Below, in pieces: positions 45,095 through 52,212 of a stretch of DNA of 64,000 nt (positions are counted from its first letter, which is position 1; every line of letters begins with the position of its first letter). The stretch is from an uncultured Aquimarina sp. Lineage in GTDB: Bacteria; Bacteroidota; Bacteroidia; Flavobacteriales; Flavobacteriaceae. The notes below the pieces were generated by a model. The model ran no database searches. It was not told the DNA's origin and was given only the letters and a program-made list of their open reading frames with translations. The stretch is from positions 186,001 through 250,000 of the forward strand of contig CANLEM010000003.1 of NCBI GenBank assembly GCA_947489685.1, in the 5' to 3' direction. The translations under genes were made by a program, and so were the position numbers.

Positions 45095-46069
45095 TTATTT
45101 AGATTTTCGAATGTCTTTGTGTTGTAAGTAATTTGATATAGCACGAGCGATTAATGTTCTTCCATGATTATTCCAATGTCTATCGTATATAAGAGTAGTA
45201 GATCGCTTTGATTCTTTAAAAGTATTAGAAAAATCAATATACTTAAAATCGTTTTGGTCTAAATACGATAAGAAAATAGGACTTGTTATTCTCGAATCTA
45301 AAAGAAGCGTAAATCGATTTTTATCATAACCATATTTGTTGATCAGACTTTCAAAATTGGCAAGGTATTTTCTTTCCTTTTCATCTTTGATGCGTAAAGC
45401 TTCTTTTTCGTCAATTTGCTTTTCTGGTTGTTTAGAGACAATAAACTTCCTTATCTTGTATAGTAACTCTTGCGGAGGGTCTAAGATCCCTATACTTTTG
45501 CAATAAACAAGTAACTTACTTTTTTTTAGCAATCTATTAACTGGAGTGTCTAAAGCTAGTCTGCCTGAAACTACTTTATATTCACTTCGAGTAAGATCAT
45601 TAGAAAATTTTATCCCCAAAATCACATGATCAATAAGGTCAAATTGTTTTTTATAGGAGTGAATAAGGTGTAACTGATCGGCAAAATCATAACCTGCGTA
45701 TCCGTATTCGTATACTTCAATTCCGGGTACGTTATTTTCAATTTTTTTACCAATTGAATTGTAGTAATCCTGATGAAAGCCTTCTATAAACGAATCACCA
45801 ACAAGTGCAATTTCTGTTTGATCATGAGTGGGAGTAAATTCTCGGTAAGAATTAAACCCCGAATTATTGATATGAAATTCCGAAAAATTTTGCCTTCGAT
45901 TTCCGGTAACCGAAAAACCATTTTGATTTGGAACCCACTTTTCAACTTTATATTCATCAAGAAACCGGGTAGGGGTATCTTTTCCTAAATGAAAAACACG
46001 GATTATAGCTTCTAATACAATTAATATCAGGAGTATATATAAACCACTTTTTAAGAAAAGTTTTTTCAT
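45095..46069 (-). CDS. SGNH/AlgJ-like periplasmic protein, copy 4
   Basis: 324 aa. An N-terminal anchor helix (residues 8-25) is followed by the nucleophile motif ALVGDSFIEGF (S93) and a C-terminal D296-R-H298-W-N motif (YDRHWNNHG). D-x-H-W-N with GDS is the arrangement of AlgJ/AlgX-type O-acetyltransferases. It lies 6 bases downstream of MBOAT copy 4 on the minus strand. Of the four SGNH proteins it looks most like a true polysaccharide O-acetyltransferase. Confidence 0.75.
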   Translation of the reverse strand: MKKLFLKSGLYILLILIVLEAIIRVFHLGKDTPTRFLDEYKVEKWVPNQNGFSVTGNRRQNFSEFHINNSGFNSYREFTPTHDQTEIALVGDSFIEGFHQDYYNSIGKKIENNVPGIEVYEYGYAGYDFADQLHLIHSYKKQFDLIDHVILGIKFSNDLTRSEYKVVSGRLALDTPVNRLLKKSKLLVYCKSIGILDPPQELLYKIRKFIVSKQPEKQIDEKEALRIKDEKERKYLANFESLINKYGYDKNRFTLLLDSRITSPIFLSYLDQNDFKYIDFSNTFKESKRSTTLIYDRHWNNHGRTLIARAISNYLQHKDIRKSK

Positions 46070-46075
46070 GATAAT

Positions 46076-47527
46076 TTAAAATTGAAAATATATAAATGAC
46101 CTATCAATCTGATCATCAAAAAATAGCAACATGCCCAAAATTACTAGTGTATATGCGATAAATCTCACGATTTTAGACTTAAACTTGAAAGGAGCTCGCT
46201 CATCTCTTCTGATTCTATATTCATACAACACAAAAGCACCTAGTAATAAAAAATAATCAATCATTCGATACCCCAGAGGGTGTTCGTAAGCCTCATAAGT
46301 AAAGTTAGTACAAATCTGCTCCAAAAAGCCAAAAGCATCCGTAATAGATTGGGATCTAAAAAAAACACGAGAAAAAGTGACCAATGAAAAAGTGACCAAA
46401 ATTTGAAGTATTTCGGTAATCGTTGGAAACCATCGATTTTCGGCAACCACATTATTCATATACATTCGATTTCTACCCATTAAAAATATTGGGATATAGA
46501 TAAGGGCATGAAATGCACCCCATGCAATAAATGTCCAATTAGCTCCATGCCAAAAACCACTAACCAAAAAAATGATAATGATATTCCTAACCGATTTTAG
46601 CTTACTTACTCTGCTTCCTCCTAATGGAATGTATACATAATGGCGAAACCAGGTTGATAAAGAAACGTGCCATCGTTGCCAATACTCTGCAACGTTCCTC
46701 GAGAAAACGGGAAATTTAAAATTGGACATAAGTTCTATTCCAAATAGCTTAGCTGTACCTATCGCAATATCTGAATACCCACTAAAATCACCATACACCT
46801 GAAAACTAAACAATGATACTCCCAAAATTAGAGTAGATGCCGGATAAGATCCATAATTAGCAAAAATATCATCTACAATAGGAGCAAGGGCATCTGCGAT
46901 CACTATTTTTTTAAATAACCCCCAAAGAATTAGTTTTAAACCATCTGTGCATTGCACATAATCAAAAACTCTTTTAGTTGTAATTTGCGATAAAAGATTA
47001 GAAGCTCGTTCAATAGGCCCTGCAACTAATTGAGGGAAAAAACTAACAAACGTTGCGAATGATATAAAATCTTTGGTAGGAGTTAACCTCTTATAATAAA
47101 TGTCAAGAGAATAAGACATGGTCTGAAAAGTGTAAAATGAAATCCCTACAGGTAAAATAATCTGTAAGGTCCATGTACTTTTGATATCATATCCTAAGAC
47201 AGATACAAAATCAATCCATGAATCTACAAAGAAATTGTAGTATTTAAAGAAACCTAAAAGCCCTACATTAAAAAGAACACTTACCCATAACCAGGCTTTT
47301 CTTTTTTTAGTAACATCACTAGAATGTATAATTTGCCCGGTAAAAAAATCTACAATGGTACTAGCAAGAATGAGAAACAAAAACCTCCAATCCCAAAGGC
47401 CATAAAACACATAACTGGCCACCAGAAGAAACATATTCTGAGCCCGAATTTTCTTATTAAAGATATACCAATAGGCTATAAAAACTATTGGTAAGAATAT
47501 GAAAAATTCTAATGAATTAAATAACAT
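46076..47527 (-). CDS. MBOAT-family O-acyltransferase (AlgI-like), copy 4
   Basis: 483 aa with 10-12 helices. Starts MLFNSLEFFIFLP; YWQRWHVSLSTWFRHYVYIPLGG and GFWHGANW (histidine near residue 328) hold the active-site region; ends SFIYFQF. Close to copies 2 and 3. It and its SGNH partner are turned against the rest of the locus, which suggests their own promoter in 47528-48198 and perhaps separate acquisition. Confidence 0.92.
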   Translation of the reverse strand: MLFNSLEFFIFLPIVFIAYWYIFNKKIRAQNMFLLVASYVFYGLWDWRFLFLILASTIVDFFTGQIIHSSDVTKKRKAWLWVSVLFNVGLLGFFKYYNFFVDSWIDFVSVLGYDIKSTWTLQIILPVGISFYTFQTMSYSLDIYYKRLTPTKDFISFATFVSFFPQLVAGPIERASNLLSQITTKRVFDYVQCTDGLKLILWGLFKKIVIADALAPIVDDIFANYGSYPASTLILGVSLFSFQVYGDFSGYSDIAIGTAKLFGIELMSNFKFPVFSRNVAEYWQRWHVSLSTWFRHYVYIPLGGSRVSKLKSVRNIIIIFLVSGFWHGANWTFIAWGAFHALIYIPIFLMGRNRMYMNNVVAENRWFPTITEILQILVTFSLVTFSRVFFRSQSITDAFGFLEQICTNFTYEAYEHPLGYRMIDYFLLLGAFVLYEYRIRRDERAPFKFKSKIVRFIAYTLVILGMLLFFDDQIDRSFIYFQF

Positions 47528-47714
47528 TTAGTTGTAATAAAATTATAAAATTCGGGGGAAAGGGTACTATATCGACCATGATTAGGTAGCTATACCCTAA
47601 GTGATTTATTGTCGTAAATTTTATATAATTAATTAGATAAATCAAAATTTATCTTAATAATTTTTAATCAGGCATGCAATTCAAGATGTTACATTTATCA
47701 TTTATTTTAAAAAA

Positions 47715-47727
47715 GGGGAAAATCCCC
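47715..47727. promoter_or_regulatory. GGGG-N5-CCCC inverted repeat
   Basis: GGGGAAAATCCCC resembles the 6659-6674 element (same GGGG and CCCC arms, spacer AAAAT against TAAAAT). Both lie in the main upstream regions of the polysaccharide locus and both are followed downstream by a GGGGATT stretch (6753 and 47752 areas). Operator role inferred. Confidence 0.35.
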
Positions 47728-48009
47728 CATATATTATTAGGTTTTACACTAGGGGATTGCATAAAACTATATAGTATCATTGTAGCGCATTACACCAGTA
47801 AAACTGCATTGTTGTCAATATATGTTAGGACTGGATTTTGATGTAGATATTGTGTCGAAAATGATGAGATAAAAATAGTATTACTTGTAAAATATTTTTT
47901 TTGTATCATATTTTTCTTACGGTATTAACGTAATTAGTGTAAGTTTCTAAGACAACTAAGACCGTTAAACGCTTTTTTAAGCATTCTGTCTAAAAAATAG
48001 ATTTTTGAA

Positions 48010-48039
48010 TTGAAAATTGACAGAACTGAACTATTTTAG
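48010..48039 (+). promoter_or_regulatory. Candidate promoter of block 3
   Basis: TTG at 48010-48012, 19 bases, then TATTTTAG at 48032-48039: one mismatch to TAnnTTTG at a good distance. It leaves a leader of about 150 bases before 48199. Confidence 0.3.
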
Positions 48040-48198
48040 CTAACGGAAAATAAAAACTAAAAAGTTAATTTTTAGGTAAGGAAGTTCTACCCCCTCTTCC
48101 AGCATTTTTTTAGATTGTCATGAAAAAGAATTTGATTTTTGATTGTTTATAATCTTTAATCAACAGAGAATTATTTGTTCATTATTAATGGGAGAATT

Positions 48199-49332
48199 AT
48201 GAATGTAATTGATTCAAAAAGGATATGGCTTTCTTCGCCGCATATGGGTGGAACAGAGCAAAACTTCGTAAGAGAAGCCTTTGAAACAAATTGGGTAGCA
48301 CCTTTAGGTCCAAATGTAAATGGATTTGAAAGTGATATTGAAACATATTTGGAAAACGATTCCAACGTTGCTGCACTTAGTTCCGGTACAGGAGCACTAC
48401 ACCTCGCTTTAATATTATTAGGAGTCACTAATGGTGATGAAGTATTATGCCAAAGTATGACTTTTGCTGCTTCGGCTAATCCGATTGTGTATTTGGGAGC
48501 CAAACCAATATTTGTTGATAGTGAGCGAGAAACTTGGAATATTTGCCCTCGACAACTCGAAATTGCTATCAAAGATAAAATTGCTAAGGGTAAGAAACCT
48601 AAAGCTATTGTTGCTGTTCATTTATACGGCATGCCATACCAGATTGAGGCAATTCATGAAATAGCATCGGCATATAGGATACCTGTTATTGAAGATAGCG
48701 CCGAGGCATTAGGAAGTTCATATCACGGGATTAAATGTGGAACTTTTGGTGATTTGGCTATTCTTTCATTTAATGGAAATAAGATCATTACAACATCAGG
48801 AGGTGGGGCTTTGGTTTCGAAAAATATAAAACATAAGGAAAAAGCAATTTTCCTGGCAACGCAGGCGCGAGATAATGCACCACATTATGAACATTCGGAA
48901 ATTGGTTATAATTATAGAATGAGTAACATCACAGCAGGTATAGGAAGAGGACAAATGGAGGTGTTGGATAGTCATGTAGCCAATAGAAGAAGAAATTTTG
49001 ACTTTTATAAGAAGCACTTAGAGTTTTCTTCTGAAATAAAGTTTCTGGAAGAACCAGAAGGATTTTACTCTAATAGATGGCTTAGTTGTATAGAAACTAC
49101 CTCTTATGAATTAAGAGAAGGTATTCGATTAGCTTTAGCCGAAGAAAATATAGAATCTAGACCGTTATGGAAACCCATGCATCAACAAGCCGTTTTTGCG
49201 GATTGTGATGCCTACCTCAATGGAATTTCTGATGATCTATTTGATCGGGGACTCTGCCTACCAAGCGGGTCCAATCTTGAAGAAGATGATTTGTATCGAG
49301 TTGTATCAGTAATTAAAAATGCATTGAGATGA
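48199..49332 (+). CDS. DegT/DnrJ/EryC1 aminotransferase, PglE-like
   Basis: 377 aa from the ATG at 48199, which has GGGAG eight bases upstream; an in-frame TTG at 48175 would add eight residues but is less likely. The PLP lysine is in SFNGNKIITTSGGG and the cofactor aspartate region is VIEDSAEALGSSYHG. Start WLSSPHMGGTEQ is typical of PglE. It converts the 4-keto group of UDP-2-acetamido-4-keto-2,6-dideoxyhexose to an amine, using glutamate. It overlaps the PglF-like gene by 4 bases (ATGA), which supports one pathway. Confidence 0.9.
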   Translation: MNVIDSKRIWLSSPHMGGTEQNFVREAFETNWVAPLGPNVNGFESDIETYLENDSNVAALSSGTGALHLALILLGVTNGDEVLCQSMTFAASANPIVYLGAKPIFVDSERETWNICPRQLEIAIKDKIAKGKKPKAIVAVHLYGMPYQIEAIHEIASAYRIPVIEDSAEALGSSYHGIKCGTFGDLAILSFNGNKIITTSGGGALVSKNIKHKEKAIFLATQARDNAPHYEHSEIGYNYRMSNITAGIGRGQMEVLDSHVANRRRNFDFYKKHLEFSSEIKFLEEPEGFYSNRWLSCIETTSYELREGIRLALAEENIESRPLWKPMHQQAVFADCDAYLNGISDDLFDRGLCLPSGSNLEEDDLYRVVSVIKNALR

Positions 49333-51257
49333 TTAAGAACTACCTAATAAATAATTCACATAAACACGCCTCTAAATGGTTAGTGTTAGCTATCGATGTG
49401 GCAATTACCATTTTTAATTTCTTTTTGGCTTATGTTATAAGATTTGGTATAACGCTTAATGTGGATACATCAAATTTGATGTATCAAATGCCTGTTGTAG
49501 CCGTATTGGCTACCTTGAGCTTTTTATTGATAGGTTCGTATAAAGGAGTGGTAAGGCATACCGGAATGAGAGATGCCTATAATTTGTTTCTTGCTGTTAC
49601 TGTTTTAATCTCACTTACAGGATTTTTAATGGTGTCAAGTAGGTTGTCTTTAATGCCAGAACTTTTAAACATACCAGTGTCCATAATATGCGTTCATTAT
49701 TTATTGAATATTATTACACTTACTACAAGTCGTTTAATATTTAAATATTGCTTTTATTATGTGAAATCTAAATTGGGAGAAACTTCTAGGATTTTGATAT
49801 ATGGAGCGGGAGATTCTGGACTGATTACGCTTGCGGCAATTACAAATGATTCTAACAGATCATTGTCTGTTGTTGGCTTTGTAGATGATAATAATCAAAA
49901 AATAGGTAAAACAATCAATGGTATTAAGGTGTATTCTTCGAAATCATTGAATCAAACTTTTATTAATAAAAATAACATTAAAGAAATTGTAGTATCTATT
50001 CCGCATATAAGCAAGAAAAGGCTATCTGAAATTTCTGATGAGTTACTTAAATTATCTGTAAAAGTTAAAATTATACCTGCCGTTAATGATTGGATAGATG
50101 GTAAACTCAAGGTTTCTCAAATAAAAGAAATTCAAATTGAAGATTTGTTGGAAAGAGCTCCGATAAATATGAATAATCAAAATATAAAAGAGGAATTAAG
50201 GGATAAGGTAATTATGATTACTGGAGCCGCTGGATCTATTGGAAGTGAGATTGTAAGGCAAGCTTCTTTTTATAGTTATAAAAACTTAATTTTGGTAGAT
50301 CAGGCAGAATCGCCATTATATGATTTGCAGCAGGAACTTATCAGTAAGGGAGTTACTAATTTTACTCCAATTGTTGCAGATATTAGAGATCATCAAAGAA
50401 TGGAGATGATATTTGAGAAGTTTAGGCCAAATATGGTTTTTCATGCTGCAGCTTACAAACACGTACCTTTGATGGAATCAAATCCTTGTGAGGCTATAAA
50501 AATTAACGTTTTGGGAACTAGGAAATTAGCCGACTTGTCTTCAGAATATGGAGTGGATAAGTTTGTGTTTGTATCTACAGATAAAGCAGTAAACCCGACT
50601 AATGTAATGGGAGCTACTAAAAGGGTAGCAGAAATGTATATTAAATGTTTACATAGAACCAGTAAAACTAAGTTTATCACAACTAGATTTGGAAATGTTC
50701 TTGGTTCTAATGGTTCGGTTATCCCTTTGTTTAAGAAACAAATTCAAAAAGGAGGACCTTTAACAGTGACTCATAAAAATGTTACTCGTTTCTTTATGAC
50801 CATTCCAGAAGCCTCTCAATTGGTAATTGAAGCAGGTACAATGGGTAATGGAGGAGAAATTTTTATTTTCGACATGGGAGAATCCGTAAAGATATTTGAT
50901 CTTGCTAAAAAAATGATACGATTATCAGGATTGCAATATCCTAATGATATTGATATTAAAATTACTGGATTAAGACCAGGAGAAAAGTTATATGAAGAAT
51001 TATTAGCAGATACCGAAAATACTTTACCAACGTACCATAAAAAGATTATGATAAGTAAGCATGATGATGATGATTGTGCAATGGTGAAGGATAAAATTGA
51101 TGATCTGTGTATTATGAATTTATTGAATCAAGACCATCAAATTGTTGGAAAGTTAAAAGAGATTGTTCCAGAATATATTTCGAACAATTCAACATTTGAA
51201 AGTATTGATAAAATAAATAAAGAAACAGCTACAAAGAAACAACACGTTTTAGCCTAG
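49329..51257 (+). CDS. Membrane-bound UDP-GlcNAc 4,6-dehydratase, PglF/CapD/WbpM-like
   Basis: 642 aa, the long membrane form. Four N-terminal helices (residues 18-140) are followed by a first Rossmann unit (RILIYGAGDSGL, about 158) and the catalytic SDR domain: MITGAAGSIGSEI (about 296), then STDKAVNPTNVMGATKR, in which the usual YxxxK is M-x-x-x-K, as in PglF. It removes water from UDP-GlcNAc to give the 4-keto-6-deoxy sugar that the overlapping aminotransferase uses. C-terminal 40 residues are polar and not conserved by eye. Confidence 0.92.
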   Translation: MIKNYLINNSHKHASKWLVLAIDVAITIFNFFLAYVIRFGITLNVDTSNLMYQMPVVAVLATLSFLLIGSYKGVVRHTGMRDAYNLFLAVTVLISLTGFLMVSSRLSLMPELLNIPVSIICVHYLLNIITLTTSRLIFKYCFYYVKSKLGETSRILIYGAGDSGLITLAAITNDSNRSLSVVGFVDDNNQKIGKTINGIKVYSSKSLNQTFINKNNIKEIVVSIPHISKKRLSEISDELLKLSVKVKIIPAVNDWIDGKLKVSQIKEIQIEDLLERAPINMNNQNIKEELRDKVIMITGAAGSIGSEIVRQASFYSYKNLILVDQAESPLYDLQQELISKGVTNFTPIVADIRDHQRMEMIFEKFRPNMVFHAAAYKHVPLMESNPCEAIKINVLGTRKLADLSSEYGVDKFVFVSTDKAVNPTNVMGATKRVAEMYIKCLHRTSKTKFITTRFGNVLGSNGSVIPLFKKQIQKGGPLTVTHKNVTRFFMTIPEASQLVIEAGTMGNGGEIFIFDMGESVKIFDLAKKMIRLSGLQYPNDIDIKITGLRPGEKLYEELLADTENTLPTYHKKIMISKHDDDDCAMVKDKIDDLCIMNLLNQDHQIVGKLKEIVPEYISNNSTFESIDKINKETATKKQHVLA

Positions 51258-51346
51258 TTGTTGCTATTATGGTCGTTATTATAACTATATAAGTTACTAA
51301 TAAATACCATAGAAATTATATACAAAAACAGATGAACAAAATTCCA

Positions 51347-51375
51347 TTGCTAAATTAAATAAAGTTATATTTTTG
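51347..51375 (+). promoter_or_regulatory. Promoter of the wza-wzc export genes
   Basis: TTG at 51347-51349, 18 bases of spacing, TATTTTTG at 51368-51375: full match to the flavobacterial promoter pattern. It lies 38 bases before the wza start, in a 156-base gap after the dehydratase gene. Confidence 0.6.
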
Positions 51376-51413
51376 TAATTCGTTCCACAATTTACTTTTA
51401 AAGAACTATAGAT

Positions 51414-52202
51414 ATGCGATGTAAATTTTTGTTATTAATTGTAGTATTAACTTCTGTTATTTCCTGCAAAGCTCCAAGTGATGTTGTATATTTTCAAAAC
51501 TCTTCAAATTTGGAGAAAATTACATCCAAAAACTCTTTTACACCGGTTTTTAAAGTAGATGATATTGTAAGCATATTTATTTCTGCAGGTGATATGGATG
51601 CCGCCAGACCATTTAATCTTGGACAAGGAGCATCAATAAGTACCGCTCCAGGAGAAGGTGGAGGAGCTGGTGGGGGTGCTACGGGAGTGGAACCTACATA
51701 TCTTATTGATGAAAATGGAAATATTGACTTCCCAGTATTAGGAAAACTTAAAATAGAAGGTTTGACTCGTATCGAGGTAAAAGACATGATAAAGGAGAAA
51801 TTGAAAATTTATATCAATGATCCTATTGTAAGTGTTAGACTTCAAAACTTTAAAATTACAGTATTAGGCGAGGTTATTAGACCTGGATCTTATAATATTC
51901 CTAATGAAAGAGTTACCATAATAGAAGCTCTTGGTATGGCAGGGGATATGACTATTAAAGGAAAAAGAGAAAATGTGATGGTAATTAGAGAAAATGAAGG
52001 AGTAAATACCTATCACCGTGTGGATCTTACTTCAAAATCTATTTTTGATTCTCCTGTTTATTATTTAGCGCAAAACGATGTACTTTATATCGAGCCAAAT
52101 AATTCAAAAATAAGAACATCCAAAACAAATAGTAATGCTTTAGGTATTATTATAAGCGTAGTTGGTATTGTTTTGTCTACCGTTACTTTGATCATAAGAT
52201 AA
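51414..52202 (+). CDS. wza: Wza-type polysaccharide export lipoprotein
   Basis: 262 aa. Lipoprotein signal with lipobox VISC (C18), then the Poly_export domain (FKVDDIVSIFISAG) and one SLBB domain (ITVLGEVIRPGSYNIP, IIEALGMAGD). A final hydrophobic helix (about residues 243-261) would span the outer membrane, as in Wza. A glycine-rich insert (residues 79-90) is in the first domain. It forms the outer-membrane exit for the polymer and works with the Wzc-like protein encoded 10 bases downstream. Shorter than E. coli Wza, normal for Bacteroidota. Confidence 0.92.
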   Translation: MRCKFLLLIVVLTSVISCKAPSDVVYFQNSSNLEKITSKNSFTPVFKVDDIVSIFISAGDMDAARPFNLGQGASISTAPGEGGGAGGGATGVEPTYLIDENGNIDFPVLGKLKIEGLTRIEVKDMIKEKLKIYINDPIVSVRLQNFKITVLGEVIRPGSYNIPNERVTIIEALGMAGDMTIKGKRENVMVIRENEGVNTYHRVDLTSKSIFDSPVYYLAQNDVLYIEPNNSKIRTSKTNSNALGIIISVVGIVLSTVTLIIR

Positions 52203-52212
52203 TATTAACTCT

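Larger units (their letters stand above)
47528..48198. other. Long divergent intergenic region upstream of block 3
   Basis: 671 bases, strongly AT-rich, no convincing ORF. It holds a GGGG-AAAAT-CCCC inverted repeat (47715-47727), a TTACG-N7-CGTAA repeat (47917-47933) and a possible promoter (48010-48039). It must drive the minus-strand MBOAT pair and the plus-strand block 3. The length leaves room for a leader RNA or several regulator sites. Confidence 0.6.

Noticed and set aside
47555..47599. GGGTA...TACCC inverted repeat
   Set aside because: Only five paired bases at a wide distance; likely chance.
48079..48113. GGAAG...CTTCC hairpin followed by a T-run, considered as an attenuator before block 3
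   Set aside because: Stem of five bases with a C-rich loop and a broken T-run; not strong enough without RNA evidence.
48171..48572. 133-codon minus-strand ORF over the aminotransferase start
   Set aside because: Antisense to the conserved PLP enzyme; no signal or motif.
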